From NCBI GenBank assembly GCA_024236015.1, contig JACKLK010000001.1, positions 1-64,000 of the forward strand: a stretch of 64,000 nt of DNA. The letters run 5' to 3'. This stretch comes from Rhodoferax sp. (lineage in GTDB: Bacteria > Pseudomonadota > Gammaproteobacteria > Burkholderiales > Burkholderiaceae_C). Below the pieces are notes generated by a model. That model did no database searches and had not been told where the DNA came from. It saw nothing but the letters and a program-made list of their open reading frames with translations. The stretch's first letter is position 1, and every line of letters begins with the position of its first letter. Made by a program: the position numbers and the translations under genes. This document shows positions 17,000-27,521 of the stretch, one piece after another.

Positions 17000-17092
17000 T
17001 GCCGTGGCCCGACCCGGGCCCGGTCGGCGGTGCGATGCTGGCGCGGCCCGCACGGCGGGCGCGCGCTGGCGGCGTCGACGTGTCGTGCGGGC

Positions 17093-17962
17093 TCAGCGGG
17101 CGGAAAAGAAACGGTTCTTCACGTCGCTCTGGCTTTCGTAGATCGACCCCTGCCGGCGTGCTGGTGGAAACGGCAGCCGTACCGGAACCGCGGCGGTGCG
17201 CGGCTCGAGCGTCTCGTCGCCGGCGACCAGCGCGGCATGCCAGTCGTCCCAGCTGCGCGGCTGCGTGACCAGCGGCCAGGCGTCGGCGCAGCGGTACTGC
17301 AGCAGCAGGAAGCGGCGCGGCGCGCCCGAGGTATTGGGCGCCGAGCCGTGCACGGCGCGCACATGGTGGATCGTGATGTCGCCCGCGCGGCCCAGGCAGG
17401 GGCGGGCCGATGCCAGCTGCAGTCCCGGCGCCAGCGCGTCGATGGCGCCGCAGAAGAAGCCATCGGCATGGTGGTCGAACACCGGCCCGCGGTGCGAGCC
17501 GGGCACGACCTGCATCGGGCCGTTGTCGGGCGTGATGTCGTCGAGCATCACGCCGACCGCCGCCAGGTCGTCGTTGGTATGCGGGTAGAACGCCCAGTCC
17601 TGGTGCCATTCGACCGGCGAGCCGAATCCGGCCGACTTCATGTTGAGCTTGGAGATGTCGAAACGCACGCCGCGCCCGTCCCACAGCTGCTGCAGGCAAC
17701 CGGTGATGCCCGGGTGGCGGGCCAGCGCGGCAAACACCGGGTCGACGCGTTCCGGGTTCTTGATGCGGCGCACCCGCGGCGCCGCGCGGCTGTGACCCGG
17801 TTCGAGGTCGTAGACCGCATCGTGCTGGTCGACCTGCGCGGCGCCGGCGACGATGCGTTCGGCGGCGGCGCGCAGCGCGCCGAGCGTGCCTGCATCGACG
17901 ATGCCGGGCACGACGATGAAGCCGTCGGCGTGGTACTGCGCGATCTGCTGTGCGGATAACAT
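17093..17962 (-). CDS. Phytanoyl-CoA dioxygenase (PhyH) family oxygenase
   Basis: This 289-residue protein belongs to the Fe(II)/2-oxoglutarate oxygenases. The iron triad is visible as H120 and D122 (WHQDWAFYPH) and H205 (RAVHGS), and the RF segment near 216-218 supplies the 2-oxoglutarate contact. The family includes hydroxylases of CoA esters, ectoine and small natural products, so the substrate cannot be assigned. No pathway gene adjoins it; the symporter gene downstream on the same strand is separated by a terminator region. Confidence 0.85.
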   Translation of the reverse strand: MLSAQQIAQYHADGFIVVPGIVDAGTLGALRAAAERIVAGAAQVDQHDAVYDLEPGHSRAAPRVRRIKNPERVDPVFAALARHPGITGCLQQLWDGRGVRFDISKLNMKSAGFGSPVEWHQDWAFYPHTNDDLAAVGVMLDDITPDNGPMQVVPGSHRGPVFDHHADGFFCGAIDALAPGLQLASARPCLGRAGDITIHHVRAVHGSAPNTSGAPRRFLLLQYRCADAWPLVTQPRSWDDWHAALVAGDETLEPRTAAVPVRLPFPPARRQGSIYESQSDVKNRFFSAR

Positions 17963-18110
17963 GGTCCTGCCCTCGGGGTTGTGACGATGTGCGACAGCGG
18001 ATTATGGCCAGCGGATGCCCGCTCGGCCATGGGTCCGGGCACCGGGATCCGGCGCCAACACGGGGCGCAAACCGGCGGCGGCAATGTCTTTGGCCCGGAC
18101 GCACCACACA

Positions 18111-18138
18111 AAAAATGGGGCGGCCCGTGGGCCGCCCC
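18111..18138 (-). terminator. Rho-independent terminator of the usp-symporter unit
   Basis: A GC-rich perfect hairpin with arms GGGGCGGCCC (18117-18126) and GGGCCGCCCC (18129-18138) is followed on the minus strand by A and then a T-tract (complement of 18115-18110). It lies about 50 bp beyond the symporter stop. Confidence 0.85.
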
Positions 18139-18184
18139 TGTTGGTTGCCGCGCTAGCCCGTGGCAGCTGGCCCGGCAGCGATGC

Positions 18185-19732
18185 TCAGTCCTTGAATTTC
18201 CTGATTTCGCCGGAGCGGATCCGTTCCATGAAGGAGTCCAGCTCGCGTTTCACGATCGGCATCAGGAAGTACAGGCCGGTGATGTTCACCACCGCCATCG
18301 CGAAGATCGCCGCATCCGAGAAATCGATGACCGGGCCGAGGTTGGCCGCCGCACCGATGACGACGAACAGGCAGAACATGAGCTTGAACACCAGTTCGGC
18401 CGTCTTGCCTTCACCGAACAGGTAGGTCCAGGCCTTCAGCCCGTAGTAGGACCAGGAGATCATGGTCGAGAACGCGAACAGGATCACGGCGAACGCCAGC
18501 AGGTAGGGGAACCAGCTGAACGCACTGGCGAATGCCGCGGAGGTCAGGCCCACACCGGACGTATCGCCGATGGTCTGGATCTTGCCGCCTTCGGTCAGGT
18601 ACTGGCCGGTCGCCGGGTCGAGCATCAGCTGGCCGGTGATCACGATGACCAGGGCCGTCATCGTGCAGATCACGACCGTGTCGATGAAGGGTTCGAGCAG
18701 CGACACCAGGCCCTCGGTGATCGGCTCGCTGGTGCGCACCGCCGAGTGCGCGATCGCGGCGGAGCCGACGCCGGCTTCGTTCGAGAATGCCGCCCGCTTG
18801 AAGCCCTGGATCAGGGCGCCGACCATTCCGCCGGCGACGCCAAGCCCGGTGAATGCTCCCTCGAAGATCTGCCCGAACGCCCAGCCGATCTTGTCGTAGT
18901 TGACCAGCAGGATGATGAGGCCCGCGCCGACATAGATGATGCCCATGAACGGCACGACCTTTTCGGTCACCCGGGCGATGGACTTGATCCCGCCGACGAT
19001 CACGGCGAACACGACGCCCGCAAAGATGACGCCGGTGATCCAGCCCGGGTAGTCGCCGAACACGCCGGCCAGTTGCTGGTGCGCCTGGTTGGCCTGGAAC
19101 ATGTTGCCTCCGCCCAGGGCGCCCAGAATGCAGAAGACCGAGAAGGCGATCGCCAGGAACTTCCCGCCCGGCAGGCCGCGCTCGGAGAATCCCTTGGACA
19201 GGTAATACATCGGGCCGCCGGACACCGTGCCGTCGTCGTATTCGTTGCGGTACTTGACGCCCAGCGTACATTCCGTGAACTTGGAGGCCATGCCCAGCAG
19301 GCCGGCCAGGATCATCCAGAAGGTGGCGCCGGGGCCGCCGATGCCCACCGCCACGGCCACGCCGGCGATGTTGCCCAGGCCCACGGTACCCGAGAGCGCG
19401 GTCGTCAATGCCTGGAAGTGGCTGACTTCACCGGCGTCCTTCGGATCGGAGTAGTCGCCCTTGACGATGCTGATCGACAGCATGAACGAGCGGAACTGGA
19501 TGAACCCGAAATACACCGAAAACACGGACGCGGCGATCACCAGCCACATCACGATCCACGGAAAGCTGGTGCCGGGAATGGGCGCGAAGATCAGGTTGAC
19601 GAACGGCCCGGTGAGGGATGCGAATGCCGCGTTGACCTTCTGGTCGATGGTTTGCGCTTCCTGCGCGATGGTCGCCGGTGCGACGGCCAGTGCCGAGAGT
19701 GCGGCCAGGGTGGGGGTATGGAGTGACTTCAT
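18185..19732 (-). CDS. Alanine/glycine:cation symporter (AGCS family)
   Basis: This 515-residue membrane transporter uses a Na+ or H+ gradient to import alanine or glycine. The AGCS signature region GLGNIAGVAVAVGIGGPGA lies after the first membrane helices, and the GGGNMFQANQ and NEAGVGSAAIAHSA segments are typical of AlsT/AgcS. The N-terminus looks like a cleavable signal peptide (ending TIAQEAQ), as in several relatives. The ATG at 19732 lies 12 bases after the usp stop; the longer upstream frame is a usp shadow. Substrate choice within the family is not certain. Confidence 0.9.
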   Translation of the reverse strand: MKSLHTPTLAALSALAVAPATIAQEAQTIDQKVNAAFASLTGPFVNLIFAPIPGTSFPWIVMWLVIAASVFSVYFGFIQFRSFMLSISIVKGDYSDPKDAGEVSHFQALTTALSGTVGLGNIAGVAVAVGIGGPGATFWMILAGLLGMASKFTECTLGVKYRNEYDDGTVSGGPMYYLSKGFSERGLPGGKFLAIAFSVFCILGALGGGNMFQANQAHQQLAGVFGDYPGWITGVIFAGVVFAVIVGGIKSIARVTEKVVPFMGIIYVGAGLIILLVNYDKIGWAFGQIFEGAFTGLGVAGGMVGALIQGFKRAAFSNEAGVGSAAIAHSAVRTSEPITEGLVSLLEPFIDTVVICTMTALVIVITGQLMLDPATGQYLTEGGKIQTIGDTSGVGLTSAAFASAFSWFPYLLAFAVILFAFSTMISWSYYGLKAWTYLFGEGKTAELVFKLMFCLFVVIGAAANLGPVIDFSDAAIFAMAVVNITGLYFLMPIVKRELDSFMERIRSGEIRKFKD

Positions 19733-19743
19733 GCCGTGCGTCC

Positions 19744-20181
19744 TCAAACAACCACCGTGACCGGCACGCTGGCATGGGTCACAAGCTTGACGGTCGAGGA
19801 CCCGAAGATGCGCTGCACCAGTCCGCCTTCGGAGGTGCGTGCCACGATGATCTGTTCGGCGCCCGCCTCGACGGCGATGGTGTTCAGGATGTCGGCGACG
19901 TCGCCATGGCGCACCACGCCGCTGGCCTTGTATCCGTCCTTGGTCAGGTCCGCGACGGCGGGATCGGTGATGCGTGCCGTGGCTGCCGCGAGTTCTTCCT
20001 TGCGCTGCTTGTGGCGGGCCGCGTTCTCTTCCGGTGTCTGGAAGGAATAGGGCGACCACTCGATCACATGGACCACGATCAGCTCGGATGGCTTGATCAG
20101 CTTGGCCATCTTCTTGGCATGGGCCAGGGCCCGATCTCCGGTTGGATTGCCGTCCAGGCCAATGACGATTTTGAATGGCAC
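19744..20181 (-). CDS. Universal stress protein (UspA family)
   Basis: This 145-residue cytoplasmic protein starts with FKIVIGLDGN and ends with a GLVQRIFGSSTVKLVTHASV segment that carries the G-x9-G-S/T ATP-binding pattern of the ATP-binding Usp class. The start is a GTG at 20181 with AGGAGG eight bases upstream; no ATG fits. It lies just upstream of the AGCS gene with a 11-base gap, so the two are probably one transcript and the stress protein may act on the transporter. Confidence 0.88.
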   Translation of the reverse strand: MPFKIVIGLDGNPTGDRALAHAKKMAKLIKPSELIVVHVIEWSPYSFQTPEENAARHKQRKEELAAATARITDPAVADLTKDGYKASGVVRHGDVADILNTIAVEAGAEQIIVARTSEGGLVQRIFGSSTVKLVTHASVPVTVVV

Positions 20182-20508
20182 GGTAGATTCCTCCTGTTTG
20201 GAATTTGGGTAAAACCACCTTAACATGGTGTTACTCGTTCGTATTGCGTTCTCTCGCAGCTTGATGGCAGGGATTTCCCGCGAATTCGGGAGTTGCCTGA
20301 AGTCGATCCGCGCGGAGGATGGAATGCGTCCAGCCGTGAGCCAACGGTGCGCCCGGGCATCCGGTTCGTTGCGGCCGGGCGCGTGGCCGGCCCGGTGGTG
20401 GTGCGGGTTCGGTCCCGGTTTTCGGGGGCCTGCGCCAGTTTGCGAAAATAGCGCCCATTGCCGCCTGGCAGCAGCGCGGATTTCCTGTTTCCACCACCAT
20501 CCACCACC
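20182..20508. other. Divergent promoter region between usp and alaS
   Basis: These 327 bases hold the outward promoters for usp (minus) and alaS (plus). The left 60 bases are relatively AT-rich and suit the usp promoter. I see no riboswitch fold, tRNA or small gene. A tandem 10-bp repeat CCACCACCAT abuts the alaS start (20491-20510). Confidence 0.45.
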
Positions 20509-23133
<2,625 letters not shown>

Positions 23134-23304
23134 GCCTGGCTCCGGTGACACCATGGTCGCCGGACCTCCCCCCGGTCACACGAGCGCGCCGGGCCGCCCC
23201 CAAGCGCGAATCCCGCAGCGCGCAGGGTAGCCCCGTGAGCGCGAGTCGCGTGCCCGGCGTTGGCCTGGCGGCCGGGCGCGCTCCCCTGGCCGGGGCGTCC
23301 TGAC

Positions 23305-24180
23305 ATGCTCGAGCTCGATACCGCGCGCAATCGCCAGCTCGGCATTGCGATGGTCAGTGTCACCACGCTGTGTTTTGCCGCGCTCGACAGCACCGCCAAG
23401 TGGCTGGTGCTGGTGCTGCCGGTGTTCCAGGTCGTGTGGCTGCGTTTCGTCACCCATACGCTGCTGGCCATGGTCACGCTGACGCCGCGTTATGGCTGGT
23501 CGCTGTACCGGCCCCGGCTGGTGCGTCTGCAGCTGTTGCGCGGCTTGATGCAGGCGGTGATGACGGCGCTCAACTTCTGGGCCCTGCAATACCTGCAGCT
23601 CGACGTGACCGGGGCGATCCAGTTTTCGGTGCCGATCCTGATCGCCATCATCAGCGCCCGCCTGCTGGACGAACGGCTCGATGCCCGTCGCTGGGCGGCG
23701 ATCCTGACCGGTTTCGCCGGCGTGCTGCTGATCGTGCGCCCCTGGTCCCAGGGGTTTCACCCGGCCGTCGTGTTGTCGCTGATCAACGCCGTGTTGTATG
23801 CCTTGTTCAACATGCTGACCCGGCGCATGGCGGCCACCGAATTGCCGGCGACGACGCAGCTGTGGTCCGCCGGCAGCGCGGCCCTGTTGCTGACACCGCT
23901 GGGGCTGTGGCAGTGGACCCCGCCGCAGGACACCGTGACCTGGATCCTGGTGCTGATCATGGGGGTGTTCGGCGGGCTCGGCCACCTGATGGTGACCCAG
24001 GCCCACCGCTATGCGTCGGCCGCGGTGCTGGGCCCCTTCCTGTACCAGCAGATCATCTACATGACCCTGTTCGGCTGGCTGATCTTCGGCGACGTGCCCG
24101 ATGCCACGGTGGTCGGCGGCGCGGCCGTCGTCGTGGCCAGCGGCCTGTACCTGCTGTACCGGGAATTTCGCCGGCGCTGA
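23305..24180 (+). CDS. EamA/DMT-family permease
   Basis: This 291-residue inner-membrane transporter has about ten hydrophobic helices arranged as two EamA repeats, the second starting near residue 150. It belongs to the drug/metabolite transporter superfamily. The substrate is unknown. The ATG at 23305 begins the conserved part; 15 upstream in-frame residues look non-homologous. It follows alaS by 171 bp and ends convergently with the OsmC gene. Confidence 0.85.
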   Translation: MLELDTARNRQLGIAMVSVTTLCFAALDSTAKWLVLVLPVFQVVWLRFVTHTLLAMVTLTPRYGWSLYRPRLVRLQLLRGLMQAVMTALNFWALQYLQLDVTGAIQFSVPILIAIISARLLDERLDARRWAAILTGFAGVLLIVRPWSQGFHPAVVLSLINAVLYALFNMLTRRMAATELPATTQLWSAGSAALLLTPLGLWQWTPPQDTVTWILVLIMGVFGGLGHLMVTQAHRYASAAVLGPFLYQQIIYMTLFGWLIFGDVPDATVVGGAAVVVASGLYLLYREFRRR

Positions 24181-24202
24181 CCCCGCCCGGTCGCGGTCCG
24201 GC

Positions 24203-24231
24203 CGTGCGTGCGTGCGTGCGTGCGTGCGTGC
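24203..24231. repeat. Tetranucleotide repeat (CGTG)7
   Basis: Seven perfect CGTG units plus one base lie between the convergent EamA and OsmC genes, ending one base before the OsmC stop codon triplet (24232-24234). Such tracts mutate by slippage. Here it is outside both coding regions, so the effect of length change is not obvious. Confidence 0.95.
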
Positions 24232-24705
24232 TCAGCGTGCCGACAGGACGGGTTCGCAGCGAATCTCGGTCAGCACGGAGTTGGCGATGAAACACTCCTC
24301 GTGTGACCGGTGGTGCAGCTGCGCGAGCCGGTCCGTGTCGGGCTGGTCTGGCCCGGAGAATGCCACCTGCGGGCGCAGCGTGACGCGGCTGACGAACAAC
24401 TTGCCCTGTGCATTCTTGCGCATCTCGCCTGCCGCGTTGTCGTGGTACCGGTCGACGCAGAGTCCGTCCTTGGCCGCCAGCGCCAGGAACCACAACATGT
24501 GGCAGCTGGCGATCGACGAGACGAAGGCTTCCTCCGGGTCCAGTGCCGCCGGGTCCGACCAGGGCGGGGGCACGACATGCGGCGACGCAGAGCCGGCGAT
24601 GTCGATGCCGCCATCGAAGCGCAGCCGGTGTGCCCGGCTGTAACGGCCGCCACGAAAATCCTGGTCGCCGCGTTCCCAGAGTACTTCGGCCGTGTAATGG
24701 CCCAT
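24232..24705 (-). CDS. OsmC-family peroxidase
   Basis: This 157-residue protein belongs to the OsmC/Ohr family, which reduces organic hydroperoxides with two thiols. The family cysteines are C68 (SSIASCHMLWFLALAA) and C138 (HHRSHEECFIANSV). It resembles the OsmC-like rather than the Ohr branch, so the natural substrate is uncertain. The ATG at 24705 has AGGAG six bases upstream. It follows the benzoate-CoA ligase gene on the same strand by 41 bp and may share its transcript. Confidence 0.85.
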   Translation of the reverse strand: MGHYTAEVLWERGDQDFRGGRYSRAHRLRFDGGIDIAGSASPHVVPPPWSDPAALDPEEAFVSSIASCHMLWFLALAAKDGLCVDRYHDNAAGEMRKNAQGKLFVSRVTLRPQVAFSGPDQPDTDRLAQLHHRSHEECFIANSVLTEIRCEPVLSAR

Positions 24706-24746
24706 GCTGAACTCCTGTCGATGGTGCCCGGGCACCGGTGGGTCGA

Positions 24747-26342
24747 TCAGCCGCGCGGGCCGGACTCCCGTTCGCGCAGCCTGAAACGCTGGATTTTGCC
24801 CGTGGCGGTCTTGGGCAGGTCGGGCACGAACTCAATCAGCCGCGGGTACTTGTGCGGCGCCAGCCGTTCCTTCACGAACGCCTGCAGTTCGGCTTCGTCC
24901 ACCTGCGCGCCGCCCTTGAGCACGACGAAGGCCTTGGTGCGGGTCAGGCCGTCTTCGTTCGGCACGCCGATCACCGCGGCCTCCAGCACGGCCGGATGCT
25001 GCACCAGCGTGGCCTCGACCTCGAACGGCGAGACATAGATGCCGCTGACCTTGAGCATGTCGTCGCTGCGGCCGCTGTAGGTGTAGCTGCCGTCGGCGTT
25101 ACGCACGTATTTGTCGCCGCTGCGGGTCCAGTCGCCCTGGAAGGTCTCGCGCGACTTCGCGCGGTTGCCCCAGTACATCAGCGCCGAGCTCGGCCCCTGC
25201 ACGTACAGGTCGCCGGTTTCCCCGTCCGCGACCGGCCGGCCGTCGTCGCCGCGCAGCGCGATGGTGTAGCCGGGCACCGGCCAGCCGGTCGTGCCGTACC
25301 GCACCTGGCCGGGTCGGTTGGACAGGTAGACGTGCAGCATCTCGGTCGAGCCGATGCCGTCGATGATCTCGACGCCGTAGTGCCGGGTGAATCGTTCGCC
25401 CAGGTCGGCGGGCAAGGCTTCCCCGGCCGACGAGGCCAGGCGCAGTGCCACCTGCGCCGGGGCGGGCAGGTCGCTGGCGGCCAGCATGCCGGCAAAGCCG
25501 GTCGGCGCGCCGTAGAAGACCGTGGGCTTGACGCCGGCCTGCTGCGGCCGCAGCGCCTGCCAGCGGCTGAAGACGGCGGCCGGTGTCGGCCGCTCCGCCA
25601 TCAGGATCGTCGTGGCGCCCACGCTGAGCGGGAAGCTCAGCGCATTGCCCAGGCCGTAGGCAAAGAACAGCTTGGCGGCGGAAAAGCAGACATCGTCCTC
25701 GCGCAGGCCGAGGATGGCGCTGCCGTACAACTCGGCGGTCCAGTACGGATTGGCCTGGCTGTGCAAGGTGCCCTTGGGCTTGCCGGTGGAGCCGGACGAA
25801 TACAGCCAGAAGCCGGGATCGTCGGCGCCGGTGTCCGCGGCCTGCGCCAGCGCCTGTTGCGGTTGCAGCCAGTCGTCCATGGCCACCGCGCCGGCCGGCA
25901 GCGCGGCATCCGGATGCGAGACGACGGTCAGGCCGACCTCATGCCCGCCGCGGGCCATCGCGGTGCCCAGCACCGGCAGCAGTGCGCCCGAGGCCAGCAC
26001 GGCCTGGGCCCGGCTGTGCGCCAGCATGTAGGCATAGTCGTCGGCCGTGGCCAGCGTATTGACCGCCACCGGCACGATGCCGGCGTACATGGCACCGAGA
26101 AAGGCCACCGGCCAGTCGTTGCAGTCGTGCATCACCAGCAGTACCCGCTCCTCGCGCCGGATGCCGGCGGCGAGCAAGGCCGACGCCATGCGCCGCACGC
26201 GGTCGTCGAGTGTCGCGTACGACATCGGGCCATGGTCGTCGATGTAGGCGATCCGGTCCGGCCGCTGCCGGTTGCGATCGAGCAGGTGGCGGGCGAAGTT
26301 GAACCGTTCCGGTGGTGGCGCGGCGGGGGCGGGGCTCGTCAC
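24747..26342 (-). CDS. bclA: Benzoate-CoA ligase
   Basis: This 531-residue AMP-forming ligase makes benzoyl-CoA, the substrate of BoxAB. The P-loop SSGSTGKPKG spans 182-191, the SAGEALP and GSTEM motifs follow, and the catalytic Lys is K516 in TATGKIQRF. The overall sequence (FNFARHLLDRN, KLFFAYGLGNALSFP) is typical of benzoate/2-aminobenzoate-CoA ligases. It is divergent from boxR and lies at the edge of the box gene cluster, which supports benzoate as substrate. Confidence 0.92.
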   Translation of the reverse strand: MTSPAPAAPPPERFNFARHLLDRNRQRPDRIAYIDDHGPMSYATLDDRVRRMASALLAAGIRREERVLLVMHDCNDWPVAFLGAMYAGIVPVAVNTLATADDYAYMLAHSRAQAVLASGALLPVLGTAMARGGHEVGLTVVSHPDAALPAGAVAMDDWLQPQQALAQAADTGADDPGFWLYSSGSTGKPKGTLHSQANPYWTAELYGSAILGLREDDVCFSAAKLFFAYGLGNALSFPLSVGATTILMAERPTPAAVFSRWQALRPQQAGVKPTVFYGAPTGFAGMLAASDLPAPAQVALRLASSAGEALPADLGERFTRHYGVEIIDGIGSTEMLHVYLSNRPGQVRYGTTGWPVPGYTIALRGDDGRPVADGETGDLYVQGPSSALMYWGNRAKSRETFQGDWTRSGDKYVRNADGSYTYSGRSDDMLKVSGIYVSPFEVEATLVQHPAVLEAAVIGVPNEDGLTRTKAFVVLKGGAQVDEAELQAFVKERLAPHKYPRLIEFVPDLPKTATGKIQRFRLRERESGPRG

Positions 26343-26450
26343 GATGGTGCTCCTCGGGTCGGTGCCGGTGCGGCGCAGCTGGCGGTCGGCTTGCGCGCCC
26401 TGGCGATATGAACTATTCTGCGTATCGGACCTTAACGCCAGCGAAGATCA

Positions 26451-27398
26451 ATGTCAAGCACTATATTGCATGTTTCCGGACCGCCGGCCAGCCAGCCCAT
26501 CGGCAACGAAGCCGCCGTGGACTCGGGCGAGGACAAGAATCCGTTTCTGGTTGCGATGGGCGAGCGGGTGCGGGCGTTGCGGGCGCGCCGCGGCATGACG
26601 CGCAAGGCGGTCGCGCTGGCGGCCGACGTGTCCGAGCGCCACCTGGCCAACCTGGAATACGGCACCGGCAACGTGTCCATCCTGGTGTTGCTGCAGGTGG
26701 CCGGAGCCCTGCAGTGTGCGCTGGCCGAACTGATCGGCGACGTGACCACCTCGTCGCCGGAGTGGCTGATGATCCGCGAGATGCTCGAGCGCCGCGACGA
26801 GGCGACCTTGCAGAAGGTCCGCGTCGCGGTCGGCGAACTGCTCGGCACCGGCGGCGGCAATCGCGCGCGCAGTCCGCGTGTCGCGCTGGTCGGCCTGCGC
26901 GGGGCCGGCAAGTCGACGCTGGGCCAGATGCTGGCCGGCGACCTGGGTTATCCCTTTGTCGAGCTCAGCCGCGAGATCGAGAAATTCGCCGGCTGCAGCG
27001 TGGCCGAGATCCAGGCGCTGTACGGCGTCAACGCCTATCGGCGCTACGAGCGCCGCGCGCTGGAGGAGGCGATCCAGATCTATCCGGAGGCGGTGATCGC
27101 GACACCTGGCGGCCTGGTGTCCGATCCGGCCACGTTCAACCAGTTGCTGGCGCACTGCACGACGGTCTGGCTGCAGGCGTCGGCGCAGGACCACATGCAG
27201 CGGGTGGTGGCGCAGGGTGACATGCGCCCGATGGCCGGCAGCCGCGAGGCCATGGACGACCTCAAGGGCATCCTGGCCGGACGCGCCGCCTTCTATTCCA
27301 AGGCGCAGCTGCGCATCGACACCAGCGCGCAGGGGCTGGCCGAGACCTTTGCCTTGTTGCGGGAAGCGGTGCGGCGGGCATTGGAATTGGAAATATGA
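26451..27398 (+). CDS. boxR: Box pathway regulator: XRE HTH fused to shikimate-kinase-like domain
   Basis: This 315-residue repressor senses benzoyl-CoA. Residues about 32-95 are an XRE helix-turn-helix (RRGMTRKAVALAADVSERHL), and residues about 140-315 are a shikimate-kinase-like effector domain with Walker A GLRGAGKST (148-156). The two-part layout is that of BzdR and BoxR, in which benzoyl-CoA releases the operator. It lies between the divergent bclA and the co-directional boxC. TGCA repeats downstream fit its target. Confidence 0.93.
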   Translation: MSSTILHVSGPPASQPIGNEAAVDSGEDKNPFLVAMGERVRALRARRGMTRKAVALAADVSERHLANLEYGTGNVSILVLLQVAGALQCALAELIGDVTTSSPEWLMIREMLERRDEATLQKVRVAVGELLGTGGGNRARSPRVALVGLRGAGKSTLGQMLAGDLGYPFVELSREIEKFAGCSVAEIQALYGVNAYRRYERRALEEAIQIYPEAVIATPGGLVSDPATFNQLLAHCTTVWLQASAQDHMQRVVAQGDMRPMAGSREAMDDLKGILAGRAAFYSKAQLRIDTSAQGLAETFALLREAVRRALELEI

Positions 27399-27405
27399 AT
27401 TATTT

Positions 27406-27458
27406 TGCAGATATGCATTGGAGTGCTTGACCTGTATCGATTTGTGCAATATCATGCA
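27406..27458 (+). promoter_or_regulatory. boxC promoter with TGCA repeats, candidate BoxR operator
   Basis: A -35 TTGACC (27427-27432) and a -10 TATCAT (27450-27455) are 17 bp apart. TGCA motifs lie at 27406, 27414, 27445 and 27455; the last two sit inside the spacer and over the -10. BzdR/BoxR operators contain TGCA repeats, so repression by blocking polymerase is likely. Confidence 0.78.
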
Positions 27459-27521
27459 TGTCATCAACCAAGACCAACCCGGCCGATCCGGTGAACCGGA
27501 CGCCCCACCCAGGAGACAGAC

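Noticed and set aside
24203..24231. (CGTG)7 as a phase-variation switch of OsmC or EamA
   Set aside because: The tract is after both stop codons, so slippage would not shift either reading frame.
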